DNA of 64,000 nt from the NCBI GenBank assembly GCA_930367205.1, contig OV884015.1, positions 107,448,509 through 107,512,508 of the forward strand, read 5' to 3'. This document shows positions 22,801-33,081 of the stretch, piece after piece (the stretch's first letter is position 1; each line of letters starts with the position of its first letter). This DNA is from Acanthosoma haemorrhoidale (taxonomy: Eukaryota; Arthropoda; Insecta; Hemiptera; Acanthosomatidae). The translations under genes were made by a program, and so were the position numbers. The notes beneath the pieces were generated by a model, which saw nothing but the letters and a program-made list of their open reading frames with translations, was not told where the DNA came from and did no database searches.

Positions 22801-25800
22801 TGCCTATAAAATTTCTGACAACTGCAACAAATGAAGTACAGGCTTTGCGCTCAGCCTCATACATTGAATTATAAAGGACTTGCAAAGGATTCATAATGAG
22901 TTGTCTTATTTGTAGGACGTCAAATATTCCTGTTTATTTTATTTTCAACTAAATTATTTATAAGACAAGGTAACACGTCATATGTGCAATAAATTATATT
23001 TAGAACACGCCCGCTTAATTGCACCTAATCTTAGCTTTGTAGGGAAATGTAACAGTATATTTTCACACTCCAGTATTAATCTGCCATCATGTGCGTATCC
23101 TGTCTTCCTTGGTAGTTGGCCTCCGTAGTTTTAATATCCTGGAGAAATCTTCCAACTTGTTCCTCACTGGTGACTCCTAAATTTTCAAGTGACTTTGTAA
23201 ATAGTGCACCTAATATTCATGTTACACCTAAGGGATTTGAAACTGTTAAAAATTTCGTTTACCAGTTCAACATAGTTTTAAATTCGCATTTGCCTAGAAA
23301 ATTTCTGACAACTGCAACAAATGAAGTACAGGCTTTGCGCTCAGCCTCATACATTGAATTATAAAGGACTTGCAAAGGATTCATAATGAGTTGTCTTATT
23401 TGTAGGACGTCAAATATTCCTGTTTATTTTATTTTCAACTAAATTATTTATAAGACAAGGTAACACGTCATATGTGCAATAAATTATATTTAGAACACGC
23501 CCGCTTAATTGCACCTAATCTTAGCTTTGTAGGGAAATGTAACAGTATATTTTCACACTCCAGTATTAATCTGCCATCATGTGCGTATCCTGTCTTCCTT
23601 GGTAGTTGGCCTCCGTAGTTTTAATATCCTGGAGAAATCTTCCAACTTGTTCCTCACTGGTGACTCCTAAATTTTCAAGTGACTTTGTAAATAGTGCACC
23701 TAATATTCATGTTACACCCAAGGGATTTGAAACTGTTAAGAATCTCGTTTACCAGTTCAACATAGTTTTAAATTCGCATTTGCCTATAAAATTTCTGACA
23801 ACTGCAACAAATGAAGTACAGGCTTTGCGCTCAGCCTCATACATTGAATTATAAAGGACTTGCAAAGGATTCATTATGAGTTGTCTTATTTGTAGGACGT
23901 CAAATATTCCTGTTTATTTTATTTTCAACTAAATTATTTATAAGACAAGGTAACACGTCATATGTGCAATAAATTATATTTAGAACACGCCCGCTTAATT
24001 GCACCTAATCTTAGCTTTGTAGGGAAATGTAACAGTATATTTTCACACTCCAGTATTAATCTGCCATCATGTGCGTATCCTGTCTTCCTTGGTAGTTGGC
24101 CTCCGTAGTTTTAATATCCTGGAGAAATCTTCCAACTTGTTCCTCACTGGTGACTCCTAAATTTTCAAGTGACTTTGTAAATAGTGCACCTAATATTCAT
24201 GTTACACCCAAGGGATTTGAAACTGTTAAGAATCTCGTTTACCAGTTCAACATAGTTTTAAATTCGCATTTGCCTATAAAATTTCTGACAACTGCAACAA
24301 ATGAAGTACAGGCTTTGCGCTCAGCCTCATACATTGAATTATAAAGGACTTGCAAAGGATTCATAATGAGTTGTCTTATTTGTAGGACGTCAAATATTCC
24401 TGTTTATTTTATTTTCAACTAAATTATTTATAAGACAAGGTAACACGTCATATGTGCAATAAATTATATTTAGAACACGCCCGCTTAATTGCACCTAATC
24501 TTAGCTTTGTAGGGAAATGTAACAGTATATTTTCACACTCCAGTATTAATCTGCCATCATGTGCGTATCCTGTCATCCTTGGTAGTTGGCCTCCGTAGTT
24601 TTAATATCCTGGAGAAATCTTCCAACTTGTTCCTCACTGGTGACTCCTAAATTTTCAATTGACTTTGTAAATAGTGCACCTAATATTCATGTTACACCCA
24701 AGGGATTTGAAACTGTTAAAAATTTCGTTTACCAGTTCAACATAGTTTTAAATTCGCATTTGCCTAGAAAATTTCTGACAACTGCAACAAATGAAGTACA
24801 GGCTTTGCGCTCAGCCTCATACATTGAATTATAAAGGACTTGCAAAGGATTCATAATGAGTTGTCTTATTTGTAGGACGTCAAATATTCCTGTTTATTTT
24901 ATTTTCAACTAAATTATTTATAAGACAAGGTAACACGTCATATGTGCAATAAATTATATTTAGAACACGCCCGCTTAATTGCACCTAATCTTAGCTTTGT
25001 AGGGAAATGTAACAGTATATTTTCACACTCCAGTATTAATCTGCCATCATGTGCGTATCCTGTCTTCCTTGGTAGTTGGCCTCCGTAGTTTTAATATCCT
25101 GGAGAAATCTTCCAACTTGTTCCTCACTGGTGACTCCTAAATTTTCAAGTGACTTTGTAAATAGTGCACCTAATATTCATGTTACACCCAAGGGATTTGA
25201 AACTGTTAAAAATTTCGTTTACCAGTTCAACATAGTTTTAAATTCGCATTTGCCTAGAAAATTTCTGACAACTGCAACAAATGAAGTACAGGCTTTGCGC
25301 TCAGCCTCATACATTGAATTATAAAGGACTTGCAAAGGATTCATAATGAGTTGTCTTATTTGTAGGACGTCAAATATTCCTGTTTATTTTATTTTCAACT
25401 AAATTATTTATAAGACAAGGTAACACGTCATATGTGCAATAAATTATATTTAGAACACGCCCGCTTAATTGCACCTAATCTTAGCTTTGTAGGGAAATGT
25501 AACAGTATATTTTCACACTCCAGTATTAATCTGCCATCATGTGCGTATCCTGTCTTCCTTGGTAGTTGGCCTCCGTAGTTTTAATATCCTGGAGAAATCT
25601 TCCAACTTGTTCCTCACTGGTGACTCCTAAATTTTCAAGTGACTTTGTAAATAGTGCACCTAATATTCATGTTACACCCCAGGTGATTTGAAACTGTTAA
25701 GAATCTCGTTTACCAGTTCAACATAGTTTTAAATTCGCATTTGCCTATAAAATTTCTGACAACTGCAACAAATGAAGTACAGGCTTTGCGCTCAGCCTCA

Positions 25801-28335
25801 TACATTGAATTATAAAGGACTTGCAAAGGATTCATTATGAGTTGTCTTATTTGTAGGACGTCAAATATTCCTGTTTATTTTATTTTCAACTAAATTATTT
25901 ATAAGACAAGGTAACACGTCATATGTGCAATAAATTATATTTAGAACACGCCCGCTTAATTGCACCTAATCTTAGCTTTGTAGGGAAATGTAACAGTATA
26001 TTTTCACACTCCAGTATTAATCTGCCATCATGTGCGTATCCTGTCTTCCTTGGTAGTTGGCCTCCGTAGTTTTAATATCCTGGAGAAATCTTCCAACTTG
26101 TTCCTCACTGGTGACTCCTAAATTTTCAAGTGACTTTGTAAATAGTGCACCTAATATTCATGTTACACCCAAGGGATTTGAAACTGTTAAGAATCTCGTT
26201 TACCAGTTCAACATAGTTTTAAATTCGCATTTGCCTATAAAATTTCTGACAACTGCAACAAATGAAGTACAGGCTTTGCGCTCAGCCTCATACATTGAAT
26301 TATAAAGGACTTGCAAAGGATTCATAATGAGTTGTCTTATTTGTAGGACGTCAAATATTCCTGTTTATTTTATTTTCAACTAAATTATTTATAAGACAAG
26401 GTAACACGTCATATGTGCAATAAATTATATTTAGAACACGCCCGCTTAATTGCACCTAATCTTAGCTTTGTAGGGAAATGTAACAGTATATTTTCACACT
26501 CCAGTATTAATCTGCCATCATGTGCGTATCCTGTCTTCCTTGGTAGTTGGCCTCCGTAGTTTTAATATCCTGGAGAAATCTTCCAACTTGTTCCTCACTG
26601 GTGACTCCTAAATTTTCAAGTGACTTTGTAAATAGTGCACCTAATATTCATGTTACACCCAAGGGATTTGAAACTGTTAAAAATTTCGTTTACCAGTTCA
26701 ACATAGTTTTAAATTCGCATTTGCCTAGAAAATTTCTGACAACTGCAACAAATGAAGTACAGGCTTTGCGCTCAGCCTCATACATTGAATTATAAAGGAC
26801 TTGCAAAGGATTCATAATGAGTTGTCTTATTTGTAGGACGTCAAATATTCCTGTTTATTTTATTTTCAACTAAATTATTTATAAGACAAGGTAACACGTC
26901 ATATGTGCAATAAATTATATTTAGAACACGCCCGCTTAATTGCACCTAATCTTAGCTTTGTAGGGAAATGTAACAGTATATTTTCACACTCCAGTATTAA
27001 TCTGCCATCATGTGCGTATCCTGTCTTCCTTGGTAGTTGGCCTCCGTAGTTTTAATATCCTGGAGAAATCTTCCAACTTGTTCCTCACTGGTGACTCCTA
27101 AATTTTCAAGTGACTTTGTAAATAGTGCACCTAATATTCATGTTACACCCAAGGGATTTGAAACTGTTAAAAATTTCGTTTACCAGTTCAACATAGTTTT
27201 AAATTCGCATTTGCCTAGAAAATTTCTGACAACTGCAACAAATGAAGTACAGGCTTTGCGCTCAGCCTCATACATTGAATTATAAAGGACTTGCAAAGGA
27301 TTCATAATGAGTTGTCTTATTTGTAGGACGTCAAATATTCCTGTTTATTTTATTTTCAACTAAATTATTTATAAGACAAGGTAACACGTCATATGTGCAA
27401 TAAATTATATTTAGAACACGTCCGCTTAATTGCACCTAATCTTAGCTTTGTAGGGAAATGTAACAGTATATTTTCACACTCCAGTATTAATCTGCCATCA
27501 TGTGCGTATCTTGTCTTCCTTGGTAGTTGGCCTCCGTAGTTTTAATATCCTGGAGAAATCTTCCAACTTGTTCCTCACTGGTGACTCCTAAATTTTCAAG
27601 TGACTTTGTAAATAGTGCACCTAATATTCATGTTACACCTAAGGGATTTGAAACTGTTAAAAATTTCGTTTACCAGTTCAACATAGTTTTAAATTCGCAT
27701 TTGCCTATAAAATTTCTGACAACTGCAACAAATGAAGTACAGGCTTTGCGCTCAGCCTCATACATTGAATTATAAAGGACTTGCAAAGGATTCATAATGA
27801 GTTGTCTTATTTGTAGGACGTCAAATATTCCTGTTTATTTTATTTTCAACTAAATTATTTATAAGACAAGGTAACACGTCATATGTGCAATAAATTATAT
27901 TTAGAACACGCCCGCTTAATTGCACCTAATCTTAGCTTTGTAGGGAAATGTAACAGTATATTTTCACACTCAAGTAATTATCATCCATCATGTGCGTATC
28001 CTGTCTTCCTTGGTAGTTGGCCTCCGTAGTTTTAATATCCTGGAGAAATCTTCCAACTTGTTCCTCACTGGTGACTCCTAAATTTTCAAGTGACTTTGTA
28101 AATAGTGCACCTAATATTCATGTTACACCCAAGGGATTTGAAACTGTTAAGAATCTCGTTTACCAGTTCAACATAGTTTTAAATTCGCATTTGCCTATAA
28201 AATTTCTGACAACTGCAACAAATGAAGTACAGGCTTTGCGCTCAGCCTCATACATTGAATTATAAAGAACTTGCAAAGGATTCATAATGAGTTGTCTTAT
28301 TTGTAGGACGTCAAATATTCCTGTTTATTTTATTT
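13891..28335 (-). repeat. 490-bp satellite, 30 monomers
   Basis: The landmark AAGGGATTTGAAACTG occurs 30 times at a 490-bp spacing (for example 16370, 16860, 17350 to 28131), with one 491-bp interval caused by a 1-bp insertion at about 25678. The first monomer lacks about 270 bp. Monomers are nearly identical from 16256 onward. Read on the minus strand, about 330 bp of each unit derive from a protein-coding sequence (IFDVLQIRQLI, then EAERKACTSFVAVVGNFLG, then SLGCNM, then ENLGVSSEEQ and FLQDI, then NYQGR and HMMDD). The remaining roughly 160 bp are AT-rich non-coding. Sub-family markers show three-monomer higher-order repeats. The 82-codon plus-strand frame repeated in the array has only a TTG start and is a shadow. 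Confidence 0.95.
13921..16040 (-). repeat. Ancestral-type satellite monomers at the left edge
   Basis: Monomers 1-3 and 5 share CAACAGTTTTTAATTCGC and TTCCGACAACTGCGAC, whereas later units have an extra base and TTCTGACAACTGCAAC. In monomers 2, 3 and 5 a 65-codon minus-strand frame with an ATG (14369-14566, 14859-15056, 15837-16034) remains open; in derived monomers a 1-bp insertion breaks it. Monomer 4 (about 15278) is of derived type, lying between ancestral ones, which points to gene conversion or unequal exchange. Confidence 0.8.
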
Positions 28336-28532
28336 ATATATGCAAAGCATGATCCGTTCTTGTCTAGAGCCTTTAAAAACTGCTTCATAAGGCCCACTTT
28401 AATATGCGGTGAATGACAGATAATTTTCGCTCGTCCTTTTAAGGGGACGTTAGTGACATTCTTTTTACCAACGTCCATGTTTACTCTTTGACCACTCTTT
28501 TCTATCCTATTACTCCACTTCCTCTTTCGCAT
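27985..28532 (-). pseudogene. Orphan arthropod ORF remnant, progenitor of the satellite
   Basis: From an ATG at 28530-28532 the minus strand is open to 28311 and contains NVTNVPLKG, SPHIKVGLMKQFLKALDK and GSCFAYI. It is then contiguous, with small frame changes, with the coding-derived part of the last satellite monomer. Together these give the order expected of an uncharacterised protein family I recall from many arthropod genomes, often in multiple copies. That family has a PPLHIKLGLMKQFVKAL-type segment followed by NFLG, LGCNMS and RFHQDI..ME..YQGRW segments. I know no biochemical function. The copy is broken by frameshifts and stops. It may be transposon-associated, but no transposase motif was seen. 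Confidence 0.65.
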
Positions 28533-28544
28533 GGGAGAACCATG

Positions 28545-28685
28545 CGGATTTAGGAGGTCTCTGGGCTGTTTGAAAATAATATAAGAACGAGCAAGTGATT
28601 GAAGAATTATATATATGCTATTGACACAATTAATTATTGCTCAATAAGGCATATTGCAATTTTATCACACTAAAGATTTTAATAC
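28545..28685 (+). mobile_element. Jockey 3' tail, 5'-truncated copy
   Basis: The segment GGAGGTCTCTGGGCTGTTTG and the following ATAAGAACGAGCAAGTGATTG-like and CAATAAGGCATATTGCAATT parts match the 3' UTR of the element at 1582-6368 (6180-6365) with moderate divergence. Only UTR remains. Confidence 0.65.
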
Positions 28686-30298
28686 TTTTATAACCCAGCG
28701 GTATGTTTTGTAACAGCTATCTCAGAGGCAGAAGAAGGACACTATCCAAGGAGAAAGTTTACCATTTTTAAGTCCGTACAAATCACGCGTTGTTGTTTAT
28801 AATACTTGTCTTCTCCAAGATTATAACTATGGTGTTATATTCTACGTTCATTTTCGTTGAGTGAGCGATTCGTTTTGAACCATATTTATTCTGTAGGAGG
28901 ACACATTTCAAATATGGTTATGAGCGATCAATAAATAGGCACCAATTATCTGGTAAATAGTCAAGAAGATCCATTTTTTCCTGGAGTCCTTTGATTACGT
29001 GATGATGTTCAAGTTTGTCTTCTTGAGAGAAGAATGGAGCAGAAGAGTGCAGGAATCAATCCTTGCATACGTGATTTAGAACTGTACAAAATGTAAATAG
29101 AACTGCACGTTCTAAAAAACTTCGATCTAAATAAGTAGAGCAAATAGACAAAAACTGATTTCATATTTAGTTCCAGAGCTGCAAATATAACGAAAATCAC
29201 TTCTAAATTCCTAAGCACCTAAAAATTTGTCTTCTAGGCCTAAGCTAACTTTTAAATTCTCTTATTTACGACAACGCATGTTGTTAACAGAGAATGAACA
29301 TGAGTATCTCTCTTTGTAATCAGTATCAATAAACTGAATTATTTTTCATAGGGGACTTCGTACAGAATAAAGTTTTTTTTGCTATCTATCTAAAGTGAGG
29401 CTTCGCCCTTCGGGGTCGTCAACGATAATAAATAAACTTTCCAGACAACGAAGGAAAAGTCAAGAAAACATATTCTCTGAAGCATGGATGGCATGACCCT
29501 TCAAAGCGAGAGAGAGCCTGCCTTTGAAGTGTGCACTAATGGCCGGGGTATCTCTGTTCGAGGTTACAACCCCGACCTTTAATCATACAACAACAACATC
29601 AACATTGGTAGGTACAACAACAGCAAACTACAAGAGATATTCGGCTAGACTATAGGACGCAGAATCGGCAGCTAGAGGGGGGACCTCACTCAGTGAGTGC
29701 CGATCTCCCGACTGAGACAGTCGCTTGCTCTGTCCGTTCTCGTTAGTTCGCGCATCATGAGTCTTGTGCGTCTGTAGTCATGATTCTCATCCTCATTCAT
29801 CTCTTCATACCTGGTACCTCTCATTCAATTAATTGCATGAAATTTATATTAATATCGCAATAATTAAATTGTTTTAATTTTTGGAAAGCAAATTTTGTAT
29901 CTATTAACTGTTTACCTTATACAGTTTTCTATGTTTTAACATTAAAATAGGCGCTCTGAAAATTACACTCACTACAAAACGCTGTCAGAACTAACTAATA
30001 TAAACATTGTGTGGATACATTTAGTTTTTATTAAATCACCAAACCTCAAGCAACATATTTATTAATATATTATAGGTTGTCATGGACAATGTTCACGAGA
30101 TCGTCCAATATCGTGGAAATGGAACGTTCAAAATCTTTCAAGCCTTAAGAGAAATAATAATTAACCATTCTATGTGACACTCCTCCGAGCTGAACCTGAC
30201 ATGTAACGTTCATCAACTGCCATATAATGTACAACAAAATGTGCAAGTCAATTGAAAGATTTTAAAAATCTCAAAAATGTGAAAATCTGTTTACACTT
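28686..30298. other. AT-rich DNA, no gene recognised
   Basis: A less AT-rich segment at about 29480-29770 (purine-rich stretch, CTCCCGACTGAGAC-like sequence) shows no coding frame or known repeat. The last 150 bp resemble the degenerate repeat seen on the other side of the Gypsy insertion (35330 onward). Confidence 0.45.
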
Positions 30299-30307
30299 TT
30301 ATATATT
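30299..30307 (+). repeat. Candidate target duplication, left of Gypsy
   Basis: TTATATATT is repeated at 35233-35241 directly after the 3' LTR. Nine bases is longer than the 4-6 bp usual for Ty3/Gypsy and the sequence is low-complexity, so the true duplication could be shorter or shifted. Confidence 0.5.
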
Positions 30308-30645
30308 TGTAAAGAAAATGTATTTCTTTAATTTGAATTAGCACGCCGCACCAACGTAGATAATGCAGGCGTTGAAGAGAATGATACTAGCGTTATCAGC
30401 AGGGAGGTTACGGGAGTGTTAGGCAAGCAGTGAAAGCAAGCTAAACTTAATATTTGACTTTATTATTTGTTATTATAAAACAAACCGAATCGACAGGAGA
30501 ATAAACATTGAATGTCGTTTCTTTGTTTTACAGGTATGACTTTATATTTTATTTGTAAACCCGTAAAGTAATTAACAATTAAAGGAAAATAAACTTTGTT
30601 TTACAGAGCAACACAACCTTGTTTTTCTGTCGTCCCTAAGAACCA
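30308..30645 (+). repeat. 5' LTR
   Basis: Starts TGTAAAGAAAATG and ends AAGAACCA, giving TG...CA termini. A TATAAAA lies at about 30474-30480 and an AATAAA at 30500-30505, reasonable U3 and R signals. The match to the 3' LTR continues five bases beyond CA (TTATA), which may belong to the AT-rich target. Confidence 0.9.
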
Positions 30646-30697
30646 TTATAAAACGACATTCCCGTTTAAATTACAAGGGTTATAAGAAAATTATAAA

Positions 30698-31798
30698 ATG
30701 GAAAAGCTACAATTCTGTTTCAAAGTAATCCCAACAACAGACGGAAAAAGTAATGTAATTGGCATAACCTCGATAACTACCGAGGATGATAGAATTTTCA
30801 AAATCCCAGAAGAATTGCAAAATGCAAACCTCCATGAACAATTAATCGCCACTAACGCTTTTAAGAAGGTAAAAAATTCGTTGAAAAAAAGGCACCACGA
30901 GCGTAATATCTGGATAAAATTGACAAAGGAAATCAAAGAAACTTATGTAGATGAAGAAGAAAATTTACAATTTGATGACGTATACCTAGAAAATATCAAA
31001 ACAGAAAATATAACTGCTGGACATGCAGACGTAAGTACTTTAAATACACTACTTAAAACATTAATTGAAAATCCACGAGCTAACAATTTAAAACACATAA
31101 CAGAGAAATTCATTATCGACAGATTCACAAGTCAAAATCCAAACCCAAGCCGATGGATGGAAATTTTTGAACAAGAATGCAATCGATTTAATATAAATGA
31201 AGACTCCCAAAAAGTTGAAGTACTCCGATTCTTCATGGAAGGGTCCTGCAAAGATTGGTTCAGCTCAATGTTTACAAAATTAACAGTGCATGGGACATGG
31301 GATGAATGGAAAAAGAACTTTTCTGAAACATTCGCTGCAAAAGGCTGGAACCCAGTTACCTATGCACTACATTTCAAATACAGAGAAGGACCTTTAATAG
31401 ATTATGCACTAAGAAAAGAAAAACTTTTAATAGATATGCGACAAACAATAGATAAGGGAACTCTCATCGATCTCATTGCAGCAGGACTTCCAGAATTCAT
31501 TTTAAACAGAATTGATAGAGAAATGATAAGAGAAACTTCAGATTTATTCAGCGAGTTGAACAAATATGAACACATGGTGAGAAAAAAATCTTTTAATAAA
31601 AAAACCGGTACAAACGCGGAAGATAAAAATAAAACACCATGCACAACATGCGAAAAATTAAATAAGGGGAAAAGATTCCACGCAGAAACCGCTTGCTGGT
31701 TCAATAAAAAAAATGATAAAGGTACAAAAAATATTAGACACGTAAACAATTCAGTAATAGAATCCGAATTGAACGAATCAGATCAAAAAAACGAGTAA
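30698..31798 (+). CDS. gag: Gypsy Gag protein
   Basis: 366 codons from ATG 30698 to TAA 31796-31798. The central part (about residues 140-300) is a retrotransposon Gag domain, with WMEIFEQECNRF and GSCKDWFSSM. The C-terminus has one zinc-finger-like motif CX2CX9HX4C (C315, C318, H328, C333), longer in the loop than the classical CX2CX4HX4C knuckle. Residues after 340 are acidic. Gag assembles the intracellular particle and packages RNA. The stop codon overlaps the pol start as TAATG, so pol is probably reached by termination-reinitiation rather than by a Gag-Pol frameshift. The start was chosen as the first in-frame ATG after the 5' LTR. Confidence 0.9.
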   Translation: MEKLQFCFKVIPTTDGKSNVIGITSITTEDDRIFKIPEELQNANLHEQLIATNAFKKVKNSLKKRHHERNIWIKLTKEIKETYVDEEENLQFDDVYLENIKTENITAGHADVSTLNTLLKTLIENPRANNLKHITEKFIIDRFTSQNPNPSRWMEIFEQECNRFNINEDSQKVEVLRFFMEGSCKDWFSSMFTKLTVHGTWDEWKKNFSETFAAKGWNPVTYALHFKYREGPLIDYALRKEKLLIDMRQTIDKGTLIDLIAAGLPEFILNRIDREMIRETSDLFSELNKYEHMVRKKSFNKKTGTNAEDKNKTPCTTCEKLNKGKRFHAETACWFNKKNDKGTKNIRHVNNSVIESELNESDQKNE

Positions 31799-33081
31799 TG
31801 ACGCCATTAATAAAAGTCAAACTAACTATAGAAAACAAAATAAACCTTTGTGGAATTTACGATTCAGGATCAAATGTATCTTTAATAAACTCGAAATTCC
31901 TAAACATAAAAAATAAAAAAGAAAATAATAATAAAGGTAATAATGCAAGTTTGATAACAATTAATGGTGTCCAAAAAACAAACGGTTTGACGACTCTAAA
32001 ATTAAAAATATTCAACATAGAAAAAAATATGGATGTCCACATAATAGATAACGAATATTTTAAATACGATTTCCTAATTGGACTAGACACAATAAAAGAA
32101 TTTAAATTAATCCAGGATGAAAACCTCAAGATTTTTCAACAAAACGAGGAAAATGCTAATGAAGAAAAAAATTTAGTAAATTTTAACGAGCACATAAAAG
32201 AAGAGAATTTTATAGCAAATATGGATCACTTATCAGATAATCAAAAATATGAAATAAACAAAACAATAGATACTTACAAATCAGTGTTTGCAAAAGATAA
32301 ATATGACGTAGGTACAGTAAATAAATATGAAGCACATATAGATCTATTGGTAGATAAATATTGTAGCAAGAGGCCTTACAAATGCAGCCTAGAAGACAGA
32401 ACAGAAATAGGGGAACAAGTAACAAAACTATTAGATAAAAAACTCATTGAAGAATCATACAGCCCTTTCGCAGCACCTGTAACACTAGCGTTTAAAAAAG
32501 GTGAAAATAAAAGAAGCAGACTATGCATAGACTTCAGGGACATAAATAAAATAGTAATACCTCAAGCACAACCATTTCCATTGATAGACGACTTAATGAT
32601 AAAAACAAGAAACTGTAAATTTTTTACTACATTAGACATAAACTCTGCATTCTGGTCTATCCCTTTGCGTATTGAAGACAGACACAAAACAGGTTTTGTT
32701 ACACAAGAAGGTCATTATCAGTGGACATGTTTACCTTTTGGGCTGAAAACAGCCCCAGCAATCTTTCAAAGAATCCTGAGCAATATATTAAGTAAAAATA
32801 GATTAACTCAATTTGTAGTAAATTTTATAGACGATTTACTAATATTTTCGAAATCATTTGAGGAACATGTGAAACATATAGAATTACTATTAGACGCAAT
32901 AAAAAAAGAAGGATTCAGGCTAAAATTTACAAAATGCAAATTTGCAGCAGAGTCTGCACAGTACCTGGGCCACATAATAGAAAATAATACGATCAGACCA
33001 ATAAAAGATAATTTAATATCAGTAAAAAATTTTCCAATACCTAAGACTCAAAAAAAGTACGACAATTCCTCGGAAAGATAA
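31798..33081 (+). CDS. pol: Gypsy Pol part 1: protease and reverse transcriptase
   Basis: 427 codons, ATG overlapping the gag stop by one base. The aspartic protease site is D22-S-G (IYDSGSNVSLI). The RT fingers begin near residue 221 (YSPFAAPV), followed by LCIDFRDINK, the LDINSAFW motif A, LPFGLKTAPAIFQ motif B and the catalytic FIDD at residues 343-346 (nt 32824-32835). The thumb region QYLGHII follows. The frame closes at TAA 33079 soon after an A-AAA-AAG heptamer (33051-33057). A -1 shift there joins this ORF exactly to the downstream RNase H and integrase frame. Whether the break is programmed or a recent 1-nt change cannot be decided from sequence alone. Confidence 0.92.
   Translation: MTPLIKVKLTIENKINLCGIYDSGSNVSLINSKFLNIKNKKENNNKGNNASLITINGVQKTNGLTTLKLKIFNIEKNMDVHIIDNEYFKYDFLIGLDTIKEFKLIQDENLKIFQQNEENANEEKNLVNFNEHIKEENFIANMDHLSDNQKYEINKTIDTYKSVFAKDKYDVGTVNKYEAHIDLLVDKYCSKRPYKCSLEDRTEIGEQVTKLLDKKLIEESYSPFAAPVTLAFKKGENKRSRLCIDFRDINKIVIPQAQPFPLIDDLMIKTRNCKFFTTLDINSAFWSIPLRIEDRHKTGFVTQEGHYQWTCLPFGLKTAPAIFQRILSNILSKNRLTQFVVNFIDDLLIFSKSFEEHVKHIELLLDAIKKEGFRLKFTKCKFAAESAQYLGHIIENNTIRPIKDNLISVKNFPIPKTQKKYDNSSER
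33051..33057 (+). promoter_or_regulatory. A-AAA-AAG slippery heptamer at the pol frame break
   Basis: In the upstream frame the codons read CAA AAA AAG, giving X-XXY-YYZ geometry. A -1 slip resumes at GTA 33057 in the correct downstream frame. The alternative is a single-base length change in the A7 run. No obvious stable stem-loop or pseudoknot was identified downstream by eye. Confidence 0.5.

Noticed and set aside
15278..28265. About 25 repeated 82-codon plus-strand frames in the satellite, looking like a tandem gene family
   Set aside because: They start with TTG, not ATG, and lie antisense to a recognisable coding-derived sequence. Their conservation follows from satellite homogenisation.
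29480..29770. Less AT-rich block with purine-rich segments, considered as an exon or tRNA-like gene
   Set aside because: No open frame of useful length and no cloverleaf could be drawn.
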